Source: Nemopilema nomurai (lineage: Eukaryota > Cnidaria > Scyphozoa > Rhizostomeae > Rhizostomatidae). Taken from it: DNA of 64,000 bases. Below, in pieces: positions 13,101 to 23,400 of this stretch; position 1 is the stretch's first letter; each line of letters begins with the position of its first letter. The stretch lies in NCBI GenBank assembly GCA_003864495.1, contig ML133439.1, positions 205,500 through 269,499 on the forward strand, in the 5' to 3' direction. Both the position numbers and the translations under genes were made by a program. The notes below the pieces were generated by a model that was not told where the DNA came from, searched no databases, and was given only the letters and a program-made list of their open reading frames with translations.

Positions 13101-16068
13101 TCGAGAACAGGTAAGTGAATTTCATTCTGATTAAAGCAGAGATAGAGAGAAGCCGATATTTCCATCTCACCGTTTCTGTTTCCTTCCTGGTTATGAGCAT
13201 TTCTAACTGTTGAAGACCGTATGTGTTGTAAGAAAACCGCGTTTGTCTTACGTGGCAGCAAATTTTTTAGAAACCAGTCAAATCTTTTTCAAGTCTCCAG
13301 TGTTTCCTTCTCTTCTCTGCACACTTAGATAGTCAAACCAACCATCATCAACATGCAGGATTTCAATGGGGTAGTAAGCATGCTTAAAATATGTCCCAAT
13401 TGAATGCTCCGTTCCAGTTAGACTTCTAGAAGAGGAAACTTAAGGTAGGTAGATCTATAGTGGAGATTATTGTTTGCTACCTGATTTTCAGTGCAAGATA
13501 CCGTTTGGATAGTGTTGTCTGATATTGTAATTAATGTGCGTCTTCATATAATAAAACAGCCTGCGGATCATATATCTCCAGAAAATAAAGCTTTATATAC
13601 TTATGAATATGCTGTACGGCAGACAATGTTTTGGTTTGTGTTGGACCACACGTTAGAGATATTTAATAAATTTCAGAAAATGTGTCTATTTCAAAGTTTT
13701 CAACCATGGATCAGTATGGTTGGATGAGTAATTAGCATGGATGAGAATTATGAAAGTGAACATTTCTTAAAATGGCAATATCCCATCTGGAGGGTTAAAA
13801 AAAGTAATGGAGTAAACAGTTACAACGATTTAAGGATATCACTGACGTTTAGGTAAGCGCTTGATTTTGGCCAGTTGATGTCTTTTAAATTTGGAGAATG
13901 CTATTCTGACATTCTAGAAGGTGGAGGGAAATAAATGCAACCATACTAACGTTTCAGCGAACACTCTCTTCACCGTGTTATTGGTTGTTGTTACGTTGAT
14001 CTCACAGAAAGAATTGCATGCAGTCTTCAACTGGTAGCTTCCATTCTTAGGCACAGTTAAATATCCCGTGTACCTTCGTCCATAAGTGCCCGCAAAGTTG
14101 TCATTGCTCTGCTCATAGAGAGAGGCCCGACAAAATACACTTGTTGGGTTATTCGGGTACTTTGCCGAGTTTGCATCTGCAAAACCTTGTTGTGTTTTTT
14201 GGGCTGGATATGACGTACTTGCATAGTACTCTGTTAGCAAGCCATTGAAGCTGTAAAACTCTGTAAAAAGACAGATGACAAAACAACACTGACTACGTTT
14301 TATAAAATTCAAACCTAATATCACTTTGCATATGGAAAGAGGCATAGAGGATTTGCAAAATTAAAGTAGAACATTGACTACATGTTTATTTTCTAGGTAG
14401 TTGGACAATAATGAAATTTCTACAGATTAATTTCAACCCCTTAACTCGAACAGTATTTCGACCGAATCGGTACAACTCCAAGATGCTTATTACCATCATT
14501 TCATTTTTAGTGGAAGAAACGGTAGTACGAACTGTTTGCTTTATTTGCCACTAACGACAAGTAGAGCCTATGACCTAAAGTCTCAATATCTGTTAGCAGT
14601 AATCATAGTTTTGATATGAATTATCAGTTTGCAGTAGGCGTTAGAGAAACGTCGTTCATTTATCGAACGCATCAAACCCACTTGATTATATACGAGCACA
14701 TCATCTCAGATATCAGAACCCTCTTGGTTCATTAGATACCTTTTGGGACATCAGTGCTTGTACACGTGGGAATTTTATCAGACTGCAAAGACATGTTCAG
14801 CTTTCAAAGCCACGCTACCATTTCCAATGCCTAGCACACCCTTACCCAAACTTTTCTTAAGAAGTAGATAGCTAGTGCTGCAGAGAAAGTTAAAGCCAAA
14901 TGCTGGCTATTATGTGCACAAACCCATCGATCGTCGGAGGTGTCTTTCGTCCAGCGGCTTGACCTCTGTTCCATTCGGAAACAGCATTCCCAGCTTCATA
15001 AAAAACGGCGCGTCTGTGCCATCCCTGTACCTAACGTCAATTTTGTAGCTGAATCCTTTTTTTAGCAAAAGACCATCTGAGCGCTGACTGGAATGAGAGT
15101 GTCCGAAATAAAGATATCAATTAATCATTTAAAGAAGCCAAAAATAAGTCTGAGGTCTTTTCAATTAATTTCCCTCTTTGGCATTGTTACCTTCATCTTC
15201 TTTGAAGAGATGAGATTGATTTTCATAGGAATATGTAATATCCAGTCTTGGTTTTTGTATCAAATATTTTTGTCCAGCAATCTATATATAAAATATTTTC
15301 TAAAAGTTATCTTTTGAAACTTACTTGTAGGTCCACCCTATGGTGGGGGAAACAGTGTCAGTGTGTTTGACGGTAACGAGAACACCTGGTTGCAGCTCAA
15401 AATCAACCTCGCATTCCTTTCTGCATGCCACGATCAGGCGATGCACTCCAGACAATGTTGGCACAAAGTAGGCCTGGTATCGAAAATGATGCCAAAGTGA
15501 ATTAGATGCGAGCCCCCACTCAAACTTGTTTTCGTTGATTATGCCTGTAGGACAGTCAGGGTAGCCGCCTAACTTTGGAAAATCTGGTATGGATTGACCG
15601 GATGACTTTATCCAAGTATCTCGATGAAGCCCAGGTCCCGGCTTGTAGAATCCTGTGATGAAGTGGGTACCACTGAACAGTTTGCTTCATTTGAGCTCCA
15701 AGAAACAAGGGGTGCAAGATGGACCACGAAATTGCATTAAATGCTATCAAATACTTTTAAATCCTCTGTTTTGATGTGTTATGCTAATGTGCATTTTAAC
15801 TAGTTGAAGAATATTTTTCAAGACAATCTTGAGATTGAAGTTGTAGAGCTGTATTGAGATACGACACAAAAACCTCAAAGTAGGAACTTATTAGTGGAGA
15901 GCTGGCAGCAGAATCTTTTACTTCAAGAGTCCCAACAGGACCACCAGCAAGAAATAATGTTTATTAAATTGGTTTAGAATGCCATAAAATTTATATACCT
16001 GTTCGGAACGACGGGAAAACAGTTCCGATGAAGCAAGTGAAAATAATGATCCACATTTGTGAATGCAT
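857..16068 (-). CDS. Gene A: PA14-FN3-glutamate-receptor-like channel with K+ filter TVGYGD (3' end outside window)
   Basis: Twenty exon segments (numbered 1-19, exon 12 split as 12a/12b) run from the signal-peptide exon at 15999-16068 down to lobe S2 at 857-1124; M4 and tail exons lie beyond the left edge. Consensus layout in residues: signal 1-23; PA14-like modules 24-187 and 188-349; nine FN3 domains 350-1286; S1 lobe and M1 1287-1447; pore helix and filter near 1478; M3 to 1536; S2 to 1647. It is the only copy with a canonical TTVGYGD filter. Family knowledge suggests a plasma-membrane, possibly ligand-gated, K+-permeable channel; the ligand is unknown. Against function are private indels in exons 5, 8, 9, 10, 12b, 15 and 19, including a TGA in exon 5. 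These could be real decay or sequence error. The exon model is supported by phase agreement across three copies. Confidence 0.82.
1306..1369 (-). CDS. Gene A exon 18: M3-S2 linker
   Basis: A 64-nt exon in phase 0 to 1, acceptor tgtcttcag and donor G|GTGAGC. It encodes a basic linker beginning VMASNETLMISITKL. Same length in all three genes. Confidence 0.75.
1370..2460 (-). other. Gene A intron 17, no feature recognised
   Basis: About 1.1 kb between the M3 exon and the linker exon. The matching introns of genes B and C are longer, about 1.4 kb, through a shared block (for example 23101-23440) that gene A lacks. An open frame reading into exon 18 at 1370-1567 is not kept intact in B and C, so I treat it as intron. 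Confidence 0.6.
2461..2632 (-). CDS. Gene A exon 17: second half of filter (YGD) and M3
   Basis: Acceptor cctag|T completes the Gly codon GG|T, then TAT GGA GAC gives YGD. A channel-lining helix follows (GRIFAVAWTLMGIVITSLIV) and a Ser/Thr-rich linker. Donor AAA|GTCAGT, phase 2 to 0, 172 nt, intact. The SSLSAST end of M3 sits where iGluRs carry the SYTANLA-type gate. Confidence 0.87.
2896..2967. repeat. Tetranucleotide-like GATTGACT repeat in intron 16 (A)
   Basis: Imperfect run of TGAT/TGAC units. The homologous runs in B and C are longer and contain an extra AATGTAATGA interruption. Confidence 0.8.
3282..3376 (-). CDS. Gene A exon 16: pore helix and first half of K+ filter (TTVG)
   Basis: 95 nt, acceptor cttttacag, donor GG|GTAAGT, phase 0 to 2. 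It ends IWLSFITMTTVG, and joined to exon 17 reads TTVGYGD, the K+-channel signature. The preceding acidic DDFF segment is the turret-like lead-in. Only copy A has this exon intact. Confidence 0.9.
3377..4310 (-). other. Gene A intron 15 (M1 to pore)
   Basis: Contains a 62-codon minus-strand frame at 4039-4227 ending in TAA, which starts with a hydrophobic stretch and is then basic. It is shifted by one base in B (25400-25590) and C (47620-47810), and its only upstream AG acceptor gives the wrong phase for exon 15. Not called as an exon. Confidence 0.55.
4311..4791 (-). CDS. Gene A exon 15: S1 lobe and M1
   Basis: Acceptor ctgcacag, donor CTG|GTAAGC, phase 1 to 0. It encodes a Cys-rich start (CRCPKLLNSAWLKLPP), a GIVPKYVDM helix, paired cysteines (ECCGNC), the motif VPFIPSAGMVFFKRRP (weakly like the segment before iGluR M1) and a strongly hydrophobic M1 (VLLVMVLSMIVAGFVFWFLV). 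The consensus is 482 nt; copy A is 481 because one A is missing near 4467, shifting the frame before M1. Confidence 0.85.
5202..5504 (-). CDS. Gene A exon 14: FN3 domain 9 (juxtamembrane)
   Basis: 303 nt, phase 1-1, acceptor attgtag, donor GGAG|GTTAAC. Tryptophan of strand B (LKWGNLS) and the closing SAFTEGGLG-type loop mark an FN3 fold next to S1. Intact in A; short by 1 nt in B and 2 nt in C. Confidence 0.83.
5989..6336 (-). CDS. Gene A exon 13: FN3 domain 8
   Basis: 348 nt, phase 1-1, acceptor ctgcctag; the donor GTTCGG is weak but kept in all copies. Motifs ITIYWSQMP, RNGVITGYRIFYK and YSWYQIRVGALTSQGLG are textbook FN3. It carries a basic insertion between strands C' and E. Intact. Confidence 0.87.
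6807..7030 (-). CDS. Gene A exon 12b: FN3 domain 7, second half
   Basis: Starts at IIGYKIKYR and includes a Cys pair (DCHADRPVGC). Phase 0 to 1. It is 224 nt against 226 in gene C: two separate single-base losses within the first 20 bases shift the frame. Confidence 0.83.
7453..7559 (-). CDS. Gene A exon 12a: FN3 domain 7, first half
   Basis: 107 nt, phase 1 to 0, acceptor ataatccag, donor AAG|GTATTT. Encodes EPDEIP...LNFTWLPMDEINGQANGK. This is the only FN3 domain in the gene interrupted by an intron. Confidence 0.78.
8117..8437 (-). CDS. Gene A exon 11: FN3 domain 6
   Basis: 321 nt, phase 1-1, intact. LNIVWSRVP, RHGIILGYKLSYT and PYIFKILAYTYRGEGPFS mark the FN3 strands; several N-glycosylation sequons. 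Present in A and C, absent from B. Confidence 0.87.
8934..8950. repeat. Perfect 7-bp inverted repeat in intron 10 (A)
   Basis: CTGTTCT-ACG-AGAACAG. The same hairpin in unit B (31063-31079) sits within about 15 bp of the right edge of the 3-kb insert. Also at 52574-52590 in C. Confidence 0.8.
9186..9484 (-). CDS. Gene A exon 10: FN3 domain 5
   Basis: Phase 1-1 cassette with RNGIISQYKITYRKKD and YYTLYAVKVAGV. It is 299 nt in A against 300 in B: one T missing near 9242 breaks the frame 19 codons before the donor. Confidence 0.86.
9822..10114 (-). CDS. Gene A exon 9: FN3 domain 4
   Basis: Encodes GPGGPPRNLVATAVN, IRFEWSDIQP and the closing GVTGKGVGIFSATI. It is 293 nt against 294 in B and C: one base is lost near 10009 within the strand C codons, shifting the frame. 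Confidence 0.86.
10561..10852 (-). CDS. Gene A exon 8: FN3 domain 3
   Basis: Encodes SSPPSNITGYNTSS, LKFEWADVPEEHRNGIITGY and YDVKLSAETSVGEG. It is 292 nt against 291 in B and C: one extra A in an A run near 10661 shifts the frame. Confidence 0.86.
11448..11744 (-). CDS. Gene A exon 7: FN3 domain 2
   Basis: 297 nt, phase 1-1, intact; one codon longer than in B and C through an extra GCT in the Ala/Thr run near strand A. Motifs IQVSFGPLP, KRNGVITGYTVKYKV and ISLHVAA-like strand F region (YELHVAARTSKGVG). Confidence 0.87.
11780..11825. repeat. (GATT)n microsatellite in intron 6 (A)
   Basis: About eight GATT units, then CATT units. It is interrupted in B (33937-33975) and strongly expanded in C (56056-56188). 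Confidence 0.9.
12633..12959 (-). CDS. Gene A exon 6: FN3-like domain 1
   Basis: 327 nt, phase 1-1, acceptor tttgccag, donor GACG|GTAAGT, intact. The most divergent FN3 of the set: FEIVYHETL for strand C, LKKYTEYNFYAHYYG for strand F, and a tail ending TIRTDED like the other cassettes. Confidence 0.75.
13253..13425 (-). CDS. Gene A exon 5: PA14-like module 2, second half (frameshifted)
   Basis: Strand region TYFKHAYYPIEILHVD matches the C-terminal half of PA14-type sandwiches. B has the intact 176-nt form. Copy A lost 1 nt and then 2 nt; net length is in phase, but a TGA is reached between the two losses, truncating the protein near residue 340. Confidence 0.75.
13951..14260 (-). CDS. Gene A exon 4: PA14-like module 2, first half
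   Basis: 310 nt, phase 1 to 2, intact. The GLLTEYYAST opening, FCRASLYEQ, and FAGTYGRRYTGYLTVPKNGS followed by YQLKTACNSFCEINV fit the PA14 pattern of a carbohydrate- or peptide-binding sandwich. Confidence 0.83.
14924..15087 (-). CDS. Gene A exon 3: PA14-like module 1, second half
   Basis: 164 nt, phase 2 to 1, acceptor ctccag; the donor G|GTTTGT is less usual but conserved. Encodes LLLKKGFSYKIDVRYRDG and a FFMKLGMLFPNGTEVKPLD strand, typical of the PA14 back half. Confidence 0.77.
15325..15652 (-). CDS. Gene A exon 2: PA14-like module 1, first half
   Basis: 328 nt, phase 1 to 2, acceptor catcacag, donor AA|GTAAGT. LHRDTW opening, then FRYQAYFVPTLSGVHRLIVA with C-R-K-E-C, parallel to exon 4 (RYTGYLTVP...C...C). 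Intact in all three genes. Confidence 0.78.
15999..16068 (-). CDS. Gene A exon 1: start codon and signal peptide
   Basis: Starts MHSQMWIIIFTCFIG and ends in a phase-1 donor CAG|GTATAT. The hydrophobic run after Trp6 is a signal peptide. An AG acceptor 26 nt upstream (cttaacag at 16095-16102) suggests the 5'UTR is spliced. Met5 is a possible alternative start and is the only one left in gene B. Confidence 0.75.
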
Positions 16069-16094
16069 CTTCAATATATGAAGGCTGCTTTCAA

Positions 16095-17024
16095 CTGTTA
16101 AGAATAAGACGGATAATTTTTTAATATTTGACAAATAAATAATTTCCAGCATGTAGAGTTAGGAATATCAAGGTTTACTTTCTCTCCAAGGCAATAGTAA
16201 GTTCTCGCTTTCAATCAAAAATGTTTCCACTATTTCCAAACGGTGGCTCTACTTCCCATCATCTTCGAAGCAACATCCTTTACCTCCAGTAGAAGTGAGT
16301 TGCAATCCTTCTACAGGTTTCAGCCAGAGTTCGACTGGGAAAGCCAGTGAATCGTTATACGCGTAGCAAATAGTGGTGGGTTTGACATTTCTGTTTATAT
16401 GGTGCATAGAGGCATAAATCAAAAGACAAAACGTAAGCTTTTATTGAAATTATTATTACCAACATTTTTTAAAATGCACTACCGGAAAGCCTTTTTTGAA
16501 GGGCCTTCTATTTGATCTGCCGCAAGTTGGACACATGCAAATAGATTTGTCTTTTTTAATATTCACTATAATGATCTTTAGAATATATTGACAACCAAAA
16601 CTCTTTATTCAAGTCCGGGTATGTGAAATGAAAAGTTGGTGTGCACATGCTTGTAAATAGAAGCGACGTAATGCGCAAGGATTGTTTATTACACACAAAG
16701 CCAATAGGATTCAACGAAATGTAATTGGCTAGCTGGTCAATATGGTGACATGGTAGCAGATTTGAAGACTCAAATTCTTTCTAAGTCGTCATACAATGTG
16801 GTCGTAAATTCCAATTAAATAATATTAAAAGTCAGGTTTTGCACAAGTTTAGGTCCAGGTCCAGCCTCCTCGTCAAGGGTTGAAATGCCCAGAGTGAGAC
16901 GAGAGTGACAACGAACTATAAGAAAAAACTGTTGCTCATTTCCTTTTCACTAATCGCATCATTGCATATAAATATGTTCTCTAGTGAGAAATGTTGTTGC
17001 TTATAGAATCGGTTTGAGACTTAC
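16095..17024 (-). other. Gene A putative 5'UTR intron
   Basis: Runs from a strong donor (GCT|GTAAGTC, exon base 17025) to the acceptor at 16095. Nothing else recognised; it contains a short CCAAT-bearing segment at about 16676-16720 that also occurs in the foreign insert of unit B. Confidence 0.45.
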
Positions 17025-17152
17025 AGCGAGCTCAATTAGAAGCGCTACTAGAACGAACCGTAAGGAATCAATTGAATTGGTGAAACAATCAACTCGTTCT
17101 TCTCGAATTTATTCATGTTCTCAGCGCGAGTTGGACAGGTGGGGGTGATTGG
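17025..17152 (-). promoter_or_regulatory. Gene A putative promoter and non-coding first exon
   Basis: On the minus strand: CCAAT box at 17148-17152, an AT-rich GAATAAATTC box at 17105-17114, and the donor GTAAGT at 17019-17024. A transcription start near 17080 would give a first exon of about 55 nt. Placement is inference from spacing and from conservation in unit B. Confidence 0.35.
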
Positions 17153-20064
17153 GTATGTCACTGAATTCTCGCAATTGAAAATGAACGATAGGTGAAAATC
17201 CACCGTTCTAAGAAAACTCCATGACCCGGCTGGTATAAATCTGAAAAGAGGTTAATCGGTGTTAAGTGAGCGCTCTATAGCTGTAAAATTGTATTAATCA
17301 GACGTCTTATCAAACTTACTTTTGAGATGGAACACATATTTTGAAAATGTGCCATTAGTACTTGCTGGTCTAGATTGTACATCGCCTTTAGAAGGGGGAT
17401 GGGCAAAAGGTGCCATTAAAAGGAGATGGAGACAGATTTAATGACAATGTGCAATTTAGAAAGGAAAGACTTGCCACTCATGGGGCTCATATGACAAAAA
17501 AGTATAAACTTTCAAGTGCTGGAAAGAGACACGCAGTTACAAAACATTGTTTAAATTTGAACAGACTTGATGTAGAGCAACCGGAATGTGTTATAATTGA
17601 GAATTCAACAGCAAGACGCAGGAGGGTAGGCATTGTCTTCCAGGGGCTGCCAATCTACCATTTGAGATTGGTGCCGAATCTTAAAGCAAAGAAAACGTCA
17701 TCAAAAGTCACAACATCATGGGCATGGTTTTGTGTGCTCGTTGGAACATTTATAGATCTAGCACGGCAACTCAGGAAACCGAAAAATTGTTTAGCTATCA
17801 TACCTAGGTGCGATAGTCATGAATTACATGACCTAAACGGTTGACGTTTTGCAATGGGAAACTGGAAAAACACAACAGACCAACAACATTGAAGTAAACA
17901 ATAACGTTCTGTTTAGTTCAATACATCAGTGAGTTCATAACCTGTTTCTATGGCTACTGTGTTTGGTTTGGATTTGCATGGCCTCCACCTGCTACCTACG
18001 GGCATTTTCAGCCTTTTGGTGAGTGCTGGTGGGTCAACCTTGTCCCATTCAAAAGAGGATATTGTCGCTCAATTTCTGCCGTCTTAAATTAGAGAGCCTC
18101 AACCAAAAATTAAACATATTGCATCTGAGAGATTTTTAGGTCTTGGAAATGTATCTCGTCACATTTGCATTTGATTTTCAAGAAAACTGCACATGGAGTT
18201 CTTTTGATTTAGCGACTCATTTTCGCCTACAATTTGACTAAACGTTCTACAGTTGTGATTCAACCTTTTCTCCTGCCATTGAGGAAATCCTATGTTTTGG
18301 ATGTAAGAGGAGAACAGTCTAAAAGAACTTTTTGGGAGAGTCTCTTGTACAAAATATCACAATAGCTAGAAAAAGCGGAATCATCTTTTGCCTGCTAAAA
18401 GTATATTTTTCGTTCGATACTCGTGAGAGTATTCGATCGTAGGATAGTGATCAAGAGATGATACGATAAATAGCCAGTCGTAACCCGCGTCACTGATACG
18501 CTCTTCTAATGCTAAATCGTCCCCCTTTACCGCTTTTGATCAGCAACTGGCTCTGTATTTTGTCAGCTTTTGGTTATTTTCTGACGTTTGCAAACACTGT
18601 CGGGTTTAAAATATACTTGAAACAAAAAAAAATTATTTCGCTATATTAGCTATTGTGGCGCCTCCTTTATCTTTATTTTGTTAGGTAAGCGAGGCACCTA
18701 AATGGAAATATATGGGAGTTCACGGGTGTTCCGTCATTATGCAATGCAGAAGGACAATATCTACGAATTTCTCTATGGGCAAATGACGTAAAAAGAAGAA
18801 TAAATCGTACAATGGTACATTTAAAAGAAGAAGATTAAAAATTTTGGATTAAAATTTTAGACAGTTTGCGCATAAAGTGTTCAAGTTTTAAAAATTGAGC
18901 AAATCTCCTTACCTTTGTGCAATTTGCTCTTTAAAAGCTCCCTTTAAAATACCTTTTGGTTGGAAATGTTCTACACAAGCGGCTTCATCGAATCACTATG
19001 GGAGAATTGTCCAGTAAATGTTTATCGTTAAAAATGCTGATTTGGAATAACCTCAAAGTTTACTTGTTGACTTAAGTCAGCGGGTACTCGCATGAATAGA
19101 TTCAAATTGTAGCAATTACATGCAATTAAGCCTGCAACCAATACAGGTGTCCACTATATTTGACGTGAAAACAATTTTCTGTTCATGTTTATTACGCATG
19201 GGCGCCCTGAGAAACATGGAGCTGAGATTGAAAATAAGACATAATTTCTACTTATGATTTGACAAACAACAAACCCCATCACTCTAAATAAATCTGAACA
19301 AAAAAGCAATGGGACTCAACAGCCTATTCTATGTCAATATCTCATTCTACTTTTATATTCCAGTTTGAACTTAAATTGAGAAACCAAGAAAGGTTCATTA
19401 AGTTTACTGACGAAGGAAATCCAGTAACCTCTCTTAAACTTTAATTCTTCCACTGCTCTTCTCGCAGTTTTAACGCTATTTGGATGAAATGTTTTCTAAC
19501 GCCTAGGACGATGCAAAGGGACACCCACCTGTGAGATTTATCAATGCGCATTCATTCAAAAACGTTTTTTAAACCGAACAACAGCTCAAAGCAACTAACT
19601 AATAACTAAAGGCCTCTCAACGCAGCTATTAATAAGTTAATGAGAATGAAGGCAGCACCATTGCTCCAGGACCCGCTTGCTCCAATAAAATTGGGTGGAT
19701 GCAATAAGTATCCAGATGTTGCCCAGAAGCAATTTTCAACATATAATTGCTAGAGACGAATAAATCGAACTTAGACTTTGCCTAAATTTTGATTTTTAAT
19801 AATCGTAGAAAGCTACAGATTGGCGGAGGAATGTAGCAAGGCAAGAATGCTGTCTAGGCTTGGTTTCGTCGAGAAATTTAAAGCGCTCTTTACTTGCGCC
19901 TGATTCAACATACAGTCGAATCTTGAAGGCAAAACATGAGACTGTTGGGAACCAACGTAAAACATCTAGAGGGTGTTATGGGAGATGGATCAGATGGTTA
20001 GATTGCAATAGCAGACTGACATTAGCAAATAGCTTCTTTTGAAGTGCAGTACTAAGACTTTTTC
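17153..20064. other. Spacer between gene A promoter and gene B 3' end
   Basis: About 2.9 kb with no gene I can support. A 144-codon plus-strand frame (17410-17844) is partly kept in B and broken in C. A minus-strand frame ending DVLN-stop (about 17919-18060) stays open across its last ~45 codons in all three units, but is shifted further upstream in A and B. The stretch 18640-18800 is unusually conserved. Confidence 0.6.
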
Positions 20065-20070
20065 TTTAAT
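20065..20070 (-). terminator. Gene B poly(A) signal ATTAAA
   Basis: Minus-strand ATTAAA about 106 nt past the gene B stop, followed by an A-rich stretch. Conserved in gene C at 41969-41974. Confidence 0.45.
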
Positions 20071-20175
20071 AAAGAACTTTCCTATAATGCAGCATTGCGG
20101 AAGAAGTTATTTACGAATGCGATATCAAGAAACAAAGCTTTTAGTCACCGTAAAATGTCAGGGTCCCTACAGGGA

Positions 20176-20492
20176 CTATGGTGTTTTATAATCAATAGGC
20201 ATGTCAATTGTTTCTTCATCAGAGTCATAACTTTGTTCTTCCTCAAACTTATAGTATGGGGTTTCTTCGCTCTGTTCAACTCTCAAATCCTCATGAAAAA
20301 TTGTCAAGTTGGGCATAGTTGCCTTTAGATCTTTTATATCCATTCTTGCAAGTCGCCATCGTTCTTTTGTGTGTTTCTTCTCAAGTTGTTGTGTCTGCAA
20401 TGTTAGGTTCTCAACCATGTTATCAATAAGTTTGTCTGCTTCAAAAAACAATTTGTCTGTTTCCACGGGCTGAATGGCAATTTTTTTACGTC
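20176..20492 (-). CDS. Gene B exon 21: cytoplasmic tail and stop
   Basis: 317 nt, acceptor ctttcaaaag, ends YYKFEEEQSYDSDEETIDMP...TAG. It begins with a basic GRKK stop-transfer, then a stretch with coiled-coil character (MVENLTLQTQQLEKKHTKER) and an acidic, Ser/Tyr-containing C-terminus. Intact. Confidence 0.85.
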
Positions 20493-23400
20493 CTTTTGAA
20501 AGAAGAAAAATTCAACTGCATGAAAAGTATATGGCATTAGGGTATTAGGATTAAAAAGTGTTACGGAAGCCTGTTAGATCACATAAGCATCTGATCCAAC
20601 AGAAAACTTATTAACGACAATTCAAATCCAACTAACTAAAAAGAAATATATTATCGCATATTTAGTTTTTCTCTCTATAATCTGCACTTTGTAAAAGCTT
20701 TGCCGTTATCGTTACATCGTTTTTTTTGTTTAATATTCATTGTAGTTCATATTTTTGCCAGCCATGAGTTCAGACATAAATGTCATCTGTTATAACGAGT
20801 CAAAAAGCAACAATATATAAGGCAATATAGTATCATATATTCAGTTTTATTTCTCTAAATTGCACTTGATCAAAGCTTTTCGATTATCGCTACATTGATT
20901 TTGATATAACATTCATTATAGTTCATATTTTTGCTAGCTATAAGCTTAGACATGAATGTTATCTGCTATAACGAATCAAAATGTAGCAAATCACCTAATG
21001 TTCAAGAGAAAAACCTGCAATCCAAGTTAAAGCACAAGTTTACCCTTTAAAGATTGACAATTTAGAAAGTTATCTTACCCCTCGTGTGTCTAACAGCATC
21101 GTATATTAATCCGATTAGAACAAGGAAAAGCAGCAAGATGCCACCATACTTAACCAACATTGACGTAATGTCTGCATCTTTGGACAGTATGACTGGAATC
21201 TGCTGCTCCTGGTTAGACTCCTCTGACTAAACGATCAAACAAAATGCTAGATTAAAACCAAGATGCTTGTCATTAAATTGCTTCTGAAACTCTTGAATTT
21301 CAAGTTTTTAATAATGCATGCTTGATCTTCAAACCAAGCTTTCTTTGTACCGACGCCTCCTAATTTCATCAATCTTAAGTCGAACAGAGTTTGAAAATAC
21401 AAATGCTACTGAAAGAGATTCTGGAACTTTCTATCTGTAGAAGGCAACATACAATGAGGTTAGTGCTACCTTCCGAAAAAGGACCCAACTTTTAATCATT
21501 TCGAGCAACATTTTAACAAACTTGCATGATATCCATTGATGACGTATAGCATTCAATTCGAATGTCTTCCTTAGATTTGAAAGTGGTTGCATAAACTTAT
21601 GGACATTCGTTCAATTTTCATTGTGAATTCCGATTGATCAGTATGTCTCTAAATAGTATACAGACATCATTATTTTTGACGCCAGACTCCAAGCTCTTTC
21701 GTCCCTTTGTGAAACCGAGGCATAGAACGAAAAAACAATAGAAAGTTTACCTTAAATGATATGGTGTGCTGTGCGATTTCCTTGAAGATGTTTGGCGAAT
21801 TCTCTTTTACATATCGCTTCATGCAGAATTTCAGTCTTCGCGCCTCGGCCGCAAGAAGAACCCCATACGAGGCATCCACTGGCACCAGCTCATCGAACAT
21901 GATATCTGGGTGCTCCAGTTGCTCCTTCATAGCGCCTGCTTCAAACGCCTCTATCATCACTTTAGTGACAGCATTGGACAGGAGCGAATTTTTGACTGTT
22001 GCCGCGTCTGTCGTGTTTCCTGGGAAAATCGACACCGTTTTCAGTTTAGGATTCCAATTAGAAAAGCGGACAGAAAACCACGGCATTTGTTTCGAGTTTC
22101 AAAAACTTTCAGATCCGCTTTAGTTTGGGCTTGATTACTTCTGGTGACAGCGACATGAAGAAAATGACAGGGAATGTTGCAACATTGAAACGAGGCTCAC
22201 CTGATACTGTCTTCTTTCTCAACTTTGTGATTGAAATCATGAGTGTTTCATTAGAAGCCATTACCTGAAGACAAATGGAAAATTCCTTAAATTCACAGAG
22301 ACTAGGCCATTCAAGAGGATTGTTAAACAAACTGAGCAATAAGTTATCACAACCAGAAATGGCAGTCCATCTTTTGTCATGGATTGAAACAATAGCATGT
22401 CTTCACTCGGCTGTCGCTTCAAATCCTGATATATCATTTCATATATACCAGCATGTACCAATGCATATTCGCTCAGTCTTATTCGCTGCATTTATCAAGA
22501 GCCTTTAAGGTGCTAGTTTCGATACAGTCATCAAAGTTCTATTCAGCGATAAAGTTGTTACTCCAATAAGGATGACAAAAATACCATTTCATCATCTGCT
22601 AAAACTATGTACACTCCATTGAAGCTGTGAATAATTTTACCAAAGCACTGTAGTCTAGTTATTTGGAAGTTATTACCCATACCCAAGTTTTGATAATAAA
22701 TCATAGGGAATATCTGGCTATGTATTTCCTGGTGTATATCTGGCTGTTTATTTGGTGAGTATCTTGTCAGTGCTGGCATACCCTGCACTCATTGCCTGTT
22801 ATTCTGGATCAGCATTGGCAGTGTATGAATAGCTGATGGTCCTAAAGGGGGCTGTAATAACATGGAGGACTGAAGCCCTTTTGAGAACGAGTCAAGGTTG
22901 CCCATCACAGCCCGCAAGGTTAAGGCCTACCTCGTGATGAATTATAAAAGCCTTACAACTAATGACCGCGTCACATCACCCTGCCTTTCTGTTTGGCATC
23001 TTTCGATTCTTCTGAAATTTTGCAAGGCGAATAACAGAGTCCTTAGGAGTCGTACTACAAGCTTACATGCTTCTTACTATTGGGTGATGTTTTACAATTA
23101 GAGTAAATATTAGAACCACATGAACTGTTTCCATTAAAGGTACCAGCAGTTTTAATGAAATTCCAAAGAATATCAATGCTCGTGAAAGTAATTAGTAGTT
23201 GCGGGTTCCATAGAAACAATGGCAAACACTTTTTAATGTTCTGTGAAAAGCAAGACGCCAGAATTTACATGCAATTTGATGCAAACGTACATGCGAAAAA
23301 CATGAAGGCTTAAAAAGATGAAGCTTAGTTCAAAACAACATAATTTCAAGAGCTAATCACTGAGAGAATCCAGCTATTTGAATATCAATGAGTGACTGAT

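Larger units (their letters stand above)
1..21251. repeat. Tandem unit A of a ~22 kb direct repeat
   Basis: The sequence from position 1 recurs from about 21252 and about 43149 with the same exons, introns and spacer in the same order and orientation. Unit A holds gene A exons 1-19, its upstream spacer, and the last two exons (M4, tail) of gene B, because the unit edge chosen by the window falls inside the gene. Differences from units B and C are substitutions, small indels and a few block insertions or deletions. Confidence 0.93.

Noticed and set aside
15890..15960. Open minus-strand stretch between exons 1 and 2 (LAGGPVGTLEVKDSAA-like)
   Set aside because: Absent from gene C, and exon 1 joins exon 2 in phase without it.
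17410..17844. 144-codon plus-strand frame in the spacer
   Set aside because: Shortened in B, fragmented in C, and its changes between copies look no more constrained than neighbouring spacer.
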